A DNA stretch of 38,594 nucleotides from assembly GCA_024742875.1 (NCBI GenBank), contig JANSXP010000068.1, positions 1 through 38,594 on the forward strand, read 5' to 3'. The notes under the pieces were generated by a model that saw nothing but the letters and a program-made list of their open reading frames with translations, had not been told where the DNA came from and did no database searches. Source of the stretch: Planctomycetaceae bacterium. Lineage in GTDB: Bacteria > Planctomycetota > Planctomycetia > Planctomycetales > Planctomycetaceae. Numbering within the stretch: position 1 is the first letter of the stretch; each line of letters opens with the position of its first letter. Below, piece after piece: positions 1-9,088 of the stretch. The position numbers were made by a program, and so were the translations under genes.

Positions 1-2904
1 CTGGACGAAGCCTCGGCTTTGGTATTCAGTCATCCGGGAATTTCGGCGGTGGGCAAAACGGACGCGGCCGGCAAACCGGTGCCCAATCAGTTTGTGGTGT
101 CTGTGGATTCGGCCACGCAGCCGGGGCTGTACGACGTTCGCGTGCAGGGACTGTTTGGCATCAGCAACCCGCGGCTGTTCCGCATCGACACGCTGCCGGA
201 AATCCGCGAGGTGGAACCCAACAACGAACCGACCGCGGCGATGTCCGTGCCGGTGAACACGGTTGTGAATGCTCGTACCAATGTGGCGGCCGATGTGGAC
301 GTGTTTCGTGTGAGCATGCAGCCGCAGCAAACGCTCGTGTTTCGCACGGAGGCCGCACAGCTGGATTCCCTCATTCAGCCGACACTGGAATTGTTTGATG
401 CCAGCGGAAGACGCGTGGCCCGCTCACGCCGACAACTGCAGCGGGATGCCGTCATCGTCTTTACCAGCCCGATCGCACAGTCAGTCACTCTGCACGTGCA
501 CGACACCGTATACGCCGGCGGCAGCGACTATGGCTATCGTTTGTCGGTGGACACACGTCCGCAGATTGACGCGATCTCCCCCGGCGTGCTGCCGCCCGGA
601 GGGCAGTCGGTGGTGCGCGTGATCGGTCGCAATCTGCCCGCTGGCAAACCTGCCGGCCTGACTCTGGATGGCACACCGCTGCAGACACAGGCGATGCCCA
701 TTACGCTGCCGACAACGAACCGCGCGGTCGGCACCACGTCGGTGGCGACTTCCGTCGACACCACGTTGTATGCCGGCATTGCCGGCAACCTGGTTCCGCT
801 GGGTGTCCGGGAGCAGATGCTGCACCTGCAGCAGGACGCGGACGCTCCCCGCCTTCTGGAATTGCCGGCGGTGGTGGACGGCGTGCTGGCGGAAACATCA
901 GAGATCGACACTTTCCGCATGGACGCGAAGAAGGGAGAGCGGTGGCAAATTGACGTGCTGGCGGAACGGCTGGGAAGTCTGGCGGACCCGGTGCTCGTGG
1001 TGAATCACATCACTACGGCGGACGACGGCACAGAAACCTCAAAACGTCTCGCCCGCGAAGAACTGGGGCGGCAAAACCCCGGTGGCAATGGTCTGCCCAC
1101 GCTCACTCGCGATCCGGCGTGGCTGCTGACCGTGGCTGAAGACGGACTTTACGAACTGCAGCTGCAGGATCGGTATTCCGCTTCGCGGGGCAGCGCGGCG
1201 TTGAAGTACACGCTGGTGATCGCGCCGCCCAAGCCCGATTTTCAGGCCGTGGTCTTCGATTCTCTGCCATCCGCGGACGGCAAGGCGGCCCCATCCTCGG
1301 GCGCCGTTTCGCTCCGCAAGGGAGGCACCTACGATCTTCCCGTGTATCTGTATCGCTCCGGCGGACACAACGACGCAGTGACCATCTCCGCAGACGGCCT
1401 GCCAGAGGGTGTCACCATGTCGGCAGCCACCATCGCGGCCGGACAGTCATCGGGCCGCATCGTCTTCCAGGCGGCCGCCGACGCCGCGGAAACGGCCGCT
1501 CCGATTCGTCTCACGGCCTCTTCCGGCAATGGCGAGACGGCGATCACCCGGGAAGTTCTGTGTACAACGCTGGTCCACGCAGGTGCCAACGGGCTGCCCC
1601 GCACCGGAAGAGTGTCGCACGCGCTGCTGTGTGCTGTGATGAAGGACGCGCAGCCGGTTCATGTTGCGACCAATACGGTCGAAGTCTCTGTCAGTCAGGA
1701 CCAGCAGTTTGTGCTGCCGCTCTCACTGACGCGGGCAGGCCACAACAATAAAGTGGATGTCGCGTTTCTCGGCGTCCCCGGGAACATTGACATCCCCAAA
1801 GTCAGCTTTGCTCCCGATCTGACCAGCGCTGCCGCGCGATTCTTCGTGAAAGACAATGCGGCGCCCGCCACGGTCAGCCTGCTGATGTCCTCCACTGCGC
1901 AGGTGCCCTATCAGCGCAATCCATGGCAGGTCGAACGCGCCAAAGCCGAAGTGGCTGCGGCCGTCGCTCAGCTGCAGGCCAGTCAGCAGGCCGTTGACAA
2001 AGCGAAAGCTCAGGCCGCTGCAGCGCAGGCAGAAATCAAACGTCTGACGGCCGAACAGCAAACGGCGATCACCGAACTTGCGGCCATCCGGAAGAAGGCC
2101 GATCAGCTGCAGCAGCAGTTGAAGACGCAGCTGCAAAACAGCCAGACCGCGTTTGCCAAACTGACGGCGCTGAAACCCAGTCTGCCGGCGTCGCCCGAGG
2201 TTTCGGGGCAGTCTCGCGAGGACGTGGCATCTGCCGTCCAGCAGATCGCCACCACAACGGCCTCCATCGAGCAGGCCAGTGAGCCCGTGCGGGCGCTGGC
2301 CACCATGCTGCAGCAGTTACAGCAGCAGCGGCAGCAACAGATCGACGAGACCAAAACCCGGCAAGCGAAAATTGATCAGCACAAACAGCGAATGGCGGCT
2401 CAGCAGCAGTTGATCGCCACCGCCCAGACCCAGCAGCAGCAGGCGGAAGCCCAGGTCAAAGCCACCGAGGCGGCCAAAGCCAGCACCGAAAAGGCCGTTC
2501 AGGCCGCAGAAGCAGCCGCCAAACCGCAGAATAAAAACGTCCGTACGATTAGTGTTCCCGTGCGACTGACCATTCACCCAACACCCGGCAAGCTGACGGC
2601 CGCTGTGCCCGGCGGCGGGGCGATCGGCAAAGGGAAGTCGGTGGACGTGCCGGTGACGATTGCCAGAAAAAACAAATTCGAGGGCAGCGTGCAGGTGCAG
2701 CTTGTGCTGCCGGCCGGAGAAAGCCGTATCACATCCAGCGTGCTGACCATTGCCGCTGATCAAACAATCGGCACGCTCAAACTCACAGCCGCCGCCGATG
2801 CCCAGCCGGGCGACCTGACGATGGCGGTCCTGCGTGCGACCGGAACTTTCCAGGAGCGTGAGGCCAGCTTTGATCTGCCCGTCGCGCTGAAGGTGACAGA
2901 ATGA
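1..2904 (+). CDS. PPC-domain surface protein with long coiled coil (5' end outside window)
   Basis: The reading frame is open to the first base, so the true start lies upstream and any internal start such as the TTG at 19 is not trusted. About 967 codons are visible. Codons ~70-170 resemble a bacterial pre-peptidase C-terminal (PPC) domain, with an EVEPNNEP entry motif and a DVDVFRV strand. An IPT/Ig-like stretch and a second PPC-like block (EIDTFRM) follow. Codons ~644-843 form an Ala/Gln/Lys-rich coiled coil, then an all-beta C-terminus resumes. PPC domains are secreted or surface beta-sandwich modules; no enzyme motif is seen. The stop codon overlaps the next start (ATGA at 2901-2904), implying translational coupling to the cytochrome/WD40 gene. 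In planctomycetes such proteins commonly sit with cytochrome-domain genes. An extracytoplasmic scaffold role is inference. Confidence 0.85.
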   Translation: MDEASALVFSHPGISAVGKTDAAGKPVPNQFVVSVDSATQPGLYDVRVQGLFGISNPRLFRIDTLPEIREVEPNNEPTAAMSVPVNTVVNARTNVAADVDVFRVSMQPQQTLVFRTEAAQLDSLIQPTLELFDASGRRVARSRRQLQRDAVIVFTSPIAQSVTLHVHDTVYAGGSDYGYRLSVDTRPQIDAISPGVLPPGGQSVVRVIGRNLPAGKPAGLTLDGTPLQTQAMPITLPTTNRAVGTTSVATSVDTTLYAGIAGNLVPLGVREQMLHLQQDADAPRLLELPAVVDGVLAETSEIDTFRMDAKKGERWQIDVLAERLGSLADPVLVVNHITTADDGTETSKRLAREELGRQNPGGNGLPTLTRDPAWLLTVAEDGLYELQLQDRYSASRGSAALKYTLVIAPPKPDFQAVVFDSLPSADGKAAPSSGAVSLRKGGTYDLPVYLYRSGGHNDAVTISADGLPEGVTMSAATIAAGQSSGRIVFQAAADAAETAAPIRLTASSGNGETAITREVLCTTLVHAGANGLPRTGRVSHALLCAVMKDAQPVHVATNTVEVSVSQDQQFVLPLSLTRAGHNNKVDVAFLGVPGNIDIPKVSFAPDLTSAAARFFVKDNAAPATVSLLMSSTAQVPYQRNPWQVERAKAEVAAAVAQLQASQQAVDKAKAQAAAAQAEIKRLTAEQQTAITELAAIRKKADQLQQQLKTQLQNSQTAFAKLTALKPSLPASPEVSGQSREDVASAVQQIATTTASIEQASEPVRALATMLQQLQQQRQQQIDETKTRQAKIDQHKQRMAAQQQLIATAQTQQQQAEAQVKATEAAKASTEKAVQAAEAAAKPQNKNVRTISVPVRLTIHPTPGKLTAAVPGGGAIGKGKSVDVPVTIARKNKFEGSVQVQLVLPAGESRITSSVLTIAADQTIGTLKLTAAADAQPGDLTMAVLRATGTFQEREASFDLPVALKVTE

Positions 2905-5516
2905 TGTTGCGAACGACGGTTTGTCTGATGTTGAGTGCGGCCTTTGGCGGTTCGGCCATGGCGCACGCGGATGAAGCCATCACGGCGGCAAAAACAAACC
3001 TGGGCCGCGCGGTGGATTTTGACAAAGACATCGCGCCCATCTTTCGTGCCAACTGCGTGGCCTGCCACAACAGGACCAAACGCGAAGGCGATTTCATCAT
3101 TGAGGATGTGGTGTCGATTCTTAAAGGCGGCGGATCCGGCGATGTTGTGGTGCCCGGAAAACCGGACGACAGCTACCTGTATAACGTGGCGGCTCGCGTG
3201 GAAGAATCGTACATGCCGCCGCTGCCCAACACAGTACAGGCCAAAGCCCTCACGCCTGAACAGGTGGGTCTGCTGCGACAGTGGATTTTGGAGGGGGCGA
3301 AGGCGTCCGAGGCCACGGCCGCGTCCACACTCGCGTGGCAGTCGATCAATTCCGGACTGAACGCCATCTACGCGGTGGATACCGACCCCACCGGCAAATA
3401 TGTGGCGGCCGGCCGAAGCGGCAATGTGACCGTGTACGACCTGCAGGCGGCCGGCCATGTTTCTCACTTGGTGGATCCACAACTCACCACTTCGCCGCAG
3501 CAGCAGACACACCGCGACTATGTCAACGCGATTGCCTTCAGCCCGGCTGGCGATGTGCTGGCCACCGCCGGTTATCGAAACATCAAGCTGTGGCGACGGG
3601 AGTCACCGCACGTGGGTCAGGATCGCGCCACCGAGACTCTGTCCCAAAGCGTCCCCGCGCTGAAGGCCGGTGACGCAGACGGCAGGTTGACGCTCACCCG
3701 GACAGGTGATGGCAGCGTCTTCACAGCAGAATCGGGCACTGCGGCTCCGGTCACTGCGGTTCACGCCACGGCAGATGCCCAGCGGGTCCTGCTGCTGCTC
3801 GCCGATGGCACGGTCCGGCCGGCCATGCTTCATGATGACGGCACACTCGGATTGGGTGAGATTCTGAAATCGGACAATGGAGCAATCCGCCACGTGCAGA
3901 CAGGTGGCAGTGTGGTGATGTTCCAGATCGGCCGGAACCTGGAGCTGCGGTCGGCTGATGGCGTCAACATCGCTCGGACAATCACTCACAGCACGGATTT
4001 TCAGTCCGTCAGTCTTTCCTCCGACGGGCTGCGAATTGCAACCGTCGATACCGAGGGACTGTCGCAGCTGTGGAATGCGGCCGATGGAAAACTGATTGCC
4101 TCACTGCAGGTCAGCCTGCGGGCGCAGCAGCAACAGGACCGATGCCGCACCACCAAAGACGTGTGGAACGCTCGGGTGAACGTCGTTCAGGCGCAGATCA
4201 CAGAAGCCGAAAAACGGGTGACCGAACAAAACGACTCGGTGAAAAAAGCCAAAGAGGCCGTGACGAAGGCCGAAGAAGAACTGCAGAAAGCAAAAACCAA
4301 ACAGGACGAAGAAGCAAAGAAAGTGGCGACCGCCCAGGAGCAGCTGCAACCCAAACCGGATGACGCCGGATTAAAAAAGCGTCTTACCGATGCCATGACG
4401 GCAAAAACCAAAGCGGATGAGGTCGTCGCTGCCGCCGAAGCGAAGCTGAAGTCCAACCGCCGCGGCGTCGAACTCTCCGAACAGGCCGTCCAGCGAGCCG
4501 AAGCGGTGGTGGCCGCGACGAAGCAGCGGCTCACCGACACAAAGGCCGCGCTGGCCGCCGCGGAAACCGCTGTTTCCACCGCGACAACGGCTGCCGAAAC
4601 GGCAATCACTTCCAGCCTGACTGCCTTTGTGGGGAATGAGACAGTCGCCACCCTCGATCCTTCCGGCACGCTGCGTCTGTGGCAGGCCAGCGATGGGGCG
4701 TCTGTGGACGTGCTCGAAAACAGCTGGGACCAATTCCAGCCAACCACACTCACGTCCCTTGGCAACCTGCTGGTCGTTCGCTCTGACAAAGCCGTCAAAG
4801 TGCTCAACACCCGACCGAACTGGACGCTGTCCGCTGTTCTGGGCCCCCGGCAGAATGGGGAATCCGTGCTGGCGGACCGCGTTCTGTCTCTGGCGTTTTC
4901 TCCGGATGGGACGATGCTGGCCGCCGGCGGTGGCGAAGCATCCCGCAGCGGGGAACTCACGCTGTGGAATGTGGCCGACGGCCAGTTGGTGCACCAGTTT
5001 GCCGACGCCCACAGTGATACGGTTTACGGTCTGGACTTTTCCAAAGACGGGCAGTTTCTGGCCAGCGCGGCGGCCGACAAGTTTGTCAAAGTGTTTGACG
5101 TGGCCAGCCGCAAATTCGTCCGCAGCTACGAAGGGCACACTCATCATGTGATGGACGTCAGCTGGAAGGGGGATGGCACGCGTCTGGCCAGTGCGGGGGC
5201 GGACAACGCCATCAAAGTCTGGAATGCCGACACGGGTGAGCAGACACGCACCATTTCCACTTACAAAAAGCAGGTCACCGCTCTGGAGTTCATCGGTATT
5301 GGTGATGAGTTCATCAGCAGCAGCGGCGACAAACGCATTTTCCGGCATCGCGCCAGCAACGGCGGAACCGTGCGGGAGTTTCGCGGCTGCCCCGACTACG
5401 TCTACTGCGCGGCGGTCACGGCCGACGGCACAGTGGTGGCGGCCGGCTGTGAAGATGGTGTGCTGCGCGTGTGGGATGGCATCAGCGGCAAACAGCTGCA
5501 GTCGTTCGGGCCGTAG
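2901..5516 (+). CDS. Secreted c-type cytochrome domain / coiled coil / WD40-repeat protein
   Basis: 871 aa. An N-terminal signal peptide ends near AMAHA (residues ~1-23). The haem-binding motif is C52-V-A-C55-H56, with a likely distal ligand Met in the YMPPLP segment ~50 residues later, as in the planctomycete cytochrome C (PSCyt1) family. A beta-propeller begins near residue 150. It is interrupted by a Lys/Glu/Ala-rich coiled coil at ~413-573, and typical WD40 blades (SPDG..LAAGG..LWN and similar) fill the C-terminal ~270 residues. The start overlaps the upstream stop by 4 bp. The protein should be periplasmic and bind one haem c; its redox partner is unknown. WD40 blades plus a coiled coil suggest a docking role. 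Family assignment is firm; physiological function is inferred only loosely. Confidence 0.92.
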   Translation: MMLRTTVCLMLSAAFGGSAMAHADEAITAAKTNLGRAVDFDKDIAPIFRANCVACHNRTKREGDFIIEDVVSILKGGGSGDVVVPGKPDDSYLYNVAARVEESYMPPLPNTVQAKALTPEQVGLLRQWILEGAKASEATAASTLAWQSINSGLNAIYAVDTDPTGKYVAAGRSGNVTVYDLQAAGHVSHLVDPQLTTSPQQQTHRDYVNAIAFSPAGDVLATAGYRNIKLWRRESPHVGQDRATETLSQSVPALKAGDADGRLTLTRTGDGSVFTAESGTAAPVTAVHATADAQRVLLLLADGTVRPAMLHDDGTLGLGEILKSDNGAIRHVQTGGSVVMFQIGRNLELRSADGVNIARTITHSTDFQSVSLSSDGLRIATVDTEGLSQLWNAADGKLIASLQVSLRAQQQQDRCRTTKDVWNARVNVVQAQITEAEKRVTEQNDSVKKAKEAVTKAEEELQKAKTKQDEEAKKVATAQEQLQPKPDDAGLKKRLTDAMTAKTKADEVVAAAEAKLKSNRRGVELSEQAVQRAEAVVAATKQRLTDTKAALAAAETAVSTATTAAETAITSSLTAFVGNETVATLDPSGTLRLWQASDGASVDVLENSWDQFQPTTLTSLGNLLVVRSDKAVKVLNTRPNWTLSAVLGPRQNGESVLADRVLSLAFSPDGTMLAAGGGEASRSGELTLWNVADGQLVHQFADAHSDTVYGLDFSKDGQFLASAAADKFVKVFDVASRKFVRSYEGHTHHVMDVSWKGDGTRLASAGADNAIKVWNADTGEQTRTISTYKKQVTALEFIGIGDEFISSSGDKRIFRHRASNGGTVREFRGCPDYVYCAAVTADGTVVAAGCEDGVLRVWDGISGKQLQSFGP

Positions 5517-5546
5517 CCATTCGCAGAGGAACAATGGGCCGGGCGA

Positions 5547-6692
5547 CTATTCCATGGCTTCCAGCATGCCGAACATCGGCATGTAGATGGCCATCACGAT
5601 ACAGCCAATCAGCGTGGCCAGAGCCAGAGTGAGCACCGGCTCAATCATGGTCACGGCGGTATCAATACGTGACTCCAGCTGTTCCCTCAGATGGGCCCGT
5701 ACGCCCTGCGTGGCGGACGACAGGTTGCCGGTCTGCTCGCCAACGACAACCAGCTGGCTGACGGTGGGCGGAAACATGTCCGGATTGCGGGACAGTTCGT
5801 GGCTGAGTCGTTCGCCCCGACGAATGGCGACCGCGAGACGCGAGACCACATGTCGCACGGCCGTATTGCGAACTGCAGGCACGGACGATTCGATGGCCTC
5901 CACGGGCACAAATCCGGCATCCATCATGACGCCGGCTGTGTCAATAAACTGCAGCACGGCGTAATCGCGAATCCACAGGCCAAACACGGGAATCTTCAGA
6001 AACAGGCTGTCCGTTCTGCGGGCAAAGGCGGGGCGTTTTCGCAGCTGGCGAAACAGCACCACCACCCCCAAAAGACACAGCACCACCAGCCAGCCCCAGT
6101 CAAAGGTGAACTGGCTGGACTGGCTGACAAACTGGGTGATCCACGGCAAACTGGAACCGCTCTCTTCAAACACCGACTTAAACTCCGGCACAACGACCGT
6201 CATCATGAACACCACCAGCCCGGCTCCGGCCAGCATGATCATGGCTGGATAACTGAGTCGCTTCATGATCTTTTTGCGCACATCGCCGCTGCGTTCAAAC
6301 TGCGTGCTGATGCGTTTGAGCGTGTCGACCATCGTGCCGCTCTTTTCGCCCACCTCCACCTGCGCAATGACGATCTTCGTGAAGGTGCGGGGATAGCGGG
6401 CCAGGCACGAGCTGAAACTCGATCCGGTTTCCAGTTCGCGACGAATTCCGTGCAGCATCCAGCCGTACTTTTTCAGCGACTGTTCTTCGGCCAGAGTGGC
6501 CAGCGCTTTGGGCAGGGAGAGGCCGTTTTCCAGCAGCATCACCAGATTGCGAATCAGGGCCGTCAGGATGCGGGCCTTCATCTGAAACCGCGCGGGATCC
6601 TGCACGTCATCACCAAACCGCGTGTTGCGCAGCGTATCAACGATGATGGCCAGAACGGATCGGGGCTCTGCCGAAGCTGCCGGAAGACTCAT
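5547..6692 (-). CDS. gspF: Type II secretion / type IV pilus inner-membrane platform protein (GspF/PilC family)
   Basis: 381 aa, close to the usual ~400. Two T2SSF repeats are visible, around residues 45-165 and 245-370, each starting with a cytoplasmic helical bundle. Family-typical text includes LLENGLSLPKAL, GEKSGTMVDTL and, in the second repeat, VVGEQTGNLSSA. Three membrane segments lie near residues 150-172, 198-216 and 355-375. GspF/PilC forms the inner-membrane platform beneath the pseudopilus and couples to the GspE ATPase. The gene starts 12 bp after the gspE stop, so the two are surely co-transcribed. It ends 30 bp from the convergent cytochrome/WD40 gene. No pseudopilin gene follows. 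Whether the machine secretes proteins or builds pili cannot be told from this gene. Confidence 0.95.
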   Translation of the reverse strand: MSLPAASAEPRSVLAIIVDTLRNTRFGDDVQDPARFQMKARILTALIRNLVMLLENGLSLPKALATLAEEQSLKKYGWMLHGIRRELETGSSFSSCLARYPRTFTKIVIAQVEVGEKSGTMVDTLKRISTQFERSGDVRKKIMKRLSYPAMIMLAGAGLVVFMMTVVVPEFKSVFEESGSSLPWITQFVSQSSQFTFDWGWLVVLCLLGVVVLFRQLRKRPAFARRTDSLFLKIPVFGLWIRDYAVLQFIDTAGVMMDAGFVPVEAIESSVPAVRNTAVRHVVSRLAVAIRRGERLSHELSRNPDMFPPTVSQLVVVGEQTGNLSSATQGVRAHLREQLESRIDTAVTMIEPVLTLALATLIGCIVMAIYMPMFGMLEAME

Positions 6693-6704
6693 GACGTTGC
6701 CGTT

Positions 6705-8384
6705 CTACCCGGAGGTCTTAAAGTAAACTTCTTCGAGCGTTGTGCGGCCGGCCAGCGCCTGCAGCAGTCCACTGTCCAGCAGTTCCGTCATGCCGTCTTC
6801 GATGGCCACCTCCCGCAGTTGTGTGTGTGGCAGCCCGGCTTCGATCGCCTGAGCCACTTTGGGGGTGACGGCCATGACCTCGTGGATGGGAATGCGACCC
6901 GCATAGCCGGTTCCCAGACAGCGGTCACAGCCGGTGCCGCGATACAGCGTCTGATTCAGTTCCAGCCGGGAAGTCGCAAACGTTTTTTCGATCAGCGCGG
7001 TGGTCGGCTCATGGGGCACTTTGCATTCCGGACAGATTCCCCGCACGAGTCGCTGCGCGATGCTGCCCAGCAGTGAGCCGCCGATTTTGAAAGAGTCAAT
7101 CCCCAGGTCGTTCATGCGGGTGACAGCGCCCACCGCATCGTTGGTATGCAGCGTGCTGATCAGAAGGTGTCCGGTCAGCGCGGCCTGCACGGCCGTGGTG
7201 GCCGTTTCGTGGTCGCGGATTTCGCCCACCATGATGACATCCGGGTCCTGTCGCATGATGAACTTCAGCGCATTGGCAAAGCCCATCCCAAAATCATTAT
7301 TGGACTGCACCTGGTTGATGCCCTGGAGCCGAAACTCCACCGGGTCTTCCACCGTCACAATGTTGCGTTCAATGCGGTTCAGGCTGGTCAGCATCGCGTA
7401 CATGGAGGTCGACTTGCCGGAGCCCGTGGGACCGGTCACCACAATCATGCCGTGCGGCTTGTCGAGCATGGTCTCCACTTTGCCGCGATCGGATGCGCTG
7501 AACCCAATCGTGTCCATGCTGAACGTGCTGTTGCCTTCCTCCAGCAGTCTCATAACCACCTTTTCGCCGTCAATCGTGGGCACAATGCTCACACGGAAGC
7601 CCACGCGTTTGCCGTCTTCGGTCAGACTGAGCTTACCGTCCTGGGGACGTCGGCTTTCGGTTGTGTCCATGTCGGCCATGATCTTGATGCGGGCGATCAT
7701 GGCGTCTTCAATGTGACCGGGAATGGTCATCACCTGCTGCAGCTCCCCGTCCACGCGATACCGCACACGCATTTCGGGTGTGTGAGGTTCCAGGTGAATG
7801 TCACTGGTGCCGGCGTTCACGGCTCCGGTGAGAATGGCGCGGACAAGTCGCACGACCGGTGCATCGTCTTCCTGATGACTGACGATTTCTTCTTCGGGCA
7901 CGTCTTCCGTCTGTTCCCGCAGTTCTGCCATCTGCAGATCAATCACCGTCTGGCGGGCGACGATGCGGTCGTCAAAACCAATGTCGATGGCTGACTGAAT
8001 ATCATTGGCGAGTGACACCACGGGACGAATGTCATAGCCGGTCATCAATTCCACTTCGGACAGCGTCTCGATGTCATCGGGAGATTCCATCGCGAGTGTC
8101 AGCTGACTGCCTTCGGCCGCAAGCGGGACCACCAGCTCACGTCGGGCAAAGGACTCGGGCACCAGCTGCACGACCTGAGGATGCACGGACTGAGGCGTGA
8201 GTCGGCGATAATCGACGTCAAACTGTTCGGACAGTCCCTCGCCCAGCTGCTCGGTATCCACATAGCCCTGACGCAGCAGCTTTTCGCCCAGCCGACCACC
8301 GTCTCGCGCGGACAGCACGTCCTCGAGCTGCGTTTCGGTGAGGTAGCCTTTTTCGACCAGAATATCACCCAGACGACCCGCCAT
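6705..8384 (-). CDS. gspE: GspE/PilB-family secretion ATPase
   Basis: 559 aa from the ATG at 8384. A longer frame begins upstream, but it would overlap the preceding gene, and the conserved MshEN/GspE N-terminal domain begins exactly at MAGRLGDIL. The N-terminal domain covers ~1-150. The ATPase core has Walker A GPTGSGKST (Lys324), an Asp box around TVEDPVE, Walker B DPDVIMVGEIRD and a His box STLHTND. CPEC and CDRC pairs form the usual zinc-binding tetracysteine motif. This cytoplasmic hexameric ATPase powers pseudopilus or pilus assembly through GspF. The start lies 1 bp after the stop of the receiver-like gene and the stop lies 12 bp before gspF, so the three genes form a tight operon. Confidence 0.96.
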   Translation of the reverse strand: MAGRLGDILVEKGYLTETQLEDVLSARDGGRLGEKLLRQGYVDTEQLGEGLSEQFDVDYRRLTPQSVHPQVVQLVPESFARRELVVPLAAEGSQLTLAMESPDDIETLSEVELMTGYDIRPVVSLANDIQSAIDIGFDDRIVARQTVIDLQMAELREQTEDVPEEEIVSHQEDDAPVVRLVRAILTGAVNAGTSDIHLEPHTPEMRVRYRVDGELQQVMTIPGHIEDAMIARIKIMADMDTTESRRPQDGKLSLTEDGKRVGFRVSIVPTIDGEKVVMRLLEEGNSTFSMDTIGFSASDRGKVETMLDKPHGMIVVTGPTGSGKSTSMYAMLTSLNRIERNIVTVEDPVEFRLQGINQVQSNNDFGMGFANALKFIMRQDPDVIMVGEIRDHETATTAVQAALTGHLLISTLHTNDAVGAVTRMNDLGIDSFKIGGSLLGSIAQRLVRGICPECKVPHEPTTALIEKTFATSRLELNQTLYRGTGCDRCLGTGYAGRIPIHEVMAVTPKVAQAIEAGLPHTQLREVAIEDGMTELLDSGLLQALAGRTTLEEVYFKTSG

Positions 8385-8385
8385 A

Positions 8386-8793
8386 TTACACGCCCCCTGC
8401 GCTGAACGAGACAAACGACGCGGACGCCAGCTGCTGTTCGATTTTCTGCTCCATCGTGGCCGGATCAAACGGCATCAGCACGTACTCGGCCGCTCCTGCC
8501 AGCGACGCCTGTCGCAAAGAATCGTGGGAGGCATCGGGAGACAGCGCGATGACCGGCAGCTCCGGATGCACGTCCCTTCGCAGACGCGCAATGGCCTCGA
8601 AGCCGCTCATGCCCGGCAGTGCCAGTTCCACAATGGCCAGATCGGGCGACTGACGCGCGGTGGCTTCAGCGATGCCTTCGCCCCGGTCAATCAACTCAAC
8701 ATGGTAGCCGAGCAGGCGCAACCGAAATTCCGTGATGGATGCGGTCACGCTATCGCTGACGATCAGCAGCACACGGGCATTGTGATAGGACAT
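8386..8793 (-). CDS. Degenerate response-regulator receiver (pseudo-receiver)
   Basis: 135 aa, a stand-alone receiver (CheY-like) fold beginning MSYHNARVLLIVSDS; the in-frame upstream extension looks non-coding and is left out. Key phosphorylation residues are changed. The acidic pair is Ser13-Asp14, the phospho-acceptor Asp is Glu56 (in IVELALPGMSG), and the conserved Lys is Met107 (in VLMPFDP). Ser85 keeps the switch Ser/Thr position. It therefore probably cannot be phosphorylated normally and may act as a constitutively active-like or protein-binding module. It is first in an operon with gspE and gspF, so a role in controlling or localising the motor is a reasonable inference. The last ~10 residues are a Ser/Gly-rich tail. 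Confidence 0.9.
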   Translation of the reverse strand: MSYHNARVLLIVSDSVTASITEFRLRLLGYHVELIDRGEGIAEATARQSPDLAIVELALPGMSGFEAIARLRRDVHPELPVIALSPDASHDSLRQASLAGAAEYVLMPFDPATMEQKIEQQLASASFVSFSAGGV

Positions 8794-8912
8794 ACGGAAG
8801 CCTTCGTGTGAGGGAACACGAATCTGTGTGGGCAGCGGCGGCCGACCTGCGGCGCCGTTTTTTGCCGGGACTAACGAACATGTGAGGGTGGTGCTTTTCG
8901 TAAACTGTGGAG

Positions 8913-8966
8913 CATGGGGCATTTTTGGCAGGCAAAATCTCCCCCTAATGGGTGGAACGCCCCATG
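8913..8966. repeat. 8-bp inverted repeat between divergent genes
   Basis: CATGGGGC at 8913-8920 and its exact reverse complement GCCCCATG at 8959-8966 are separated by 38 bp. They lie in the 295-bp gap between the divergent receiver-gspE-gspF operon and the secretin gene. This could be a two-half-site operator for both promoters, or chance. No T-run follows either arm, so it is not an obvious terminator. Confidence 0.4.
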
Positions 8967-9036
8967 AATATTCCGCTACCAGACGTCGATCAATGACCCT
9001 ACAGGTGGGCTAGTCGCTACAACCGTTACACACGGA

Positions 9037-9052
9037 CACTGCGACACTGCGA
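9037..9052 (+). repeat. Tandem 8-bp direct repeat upstream of the secretin gene
   Basis: CACTGCGA occurs twice head-to-tail, 37 bp before the secretin start. It lies in the expected promoter/leader area. It may be a regulator site, but with only two short copies the support is weak. Confidence 0.35.
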
Positions 9053-9088
9053 TTGGGGCACACATCGTTCTTAACTGAGGGGAAGGCA

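Noticed and set aside
5691-7076. 461-codon plus-strand open frame
   Set aside because: Antisense to gspF and gspE, whose motifs are unambiguous; no domain pattern in the product.
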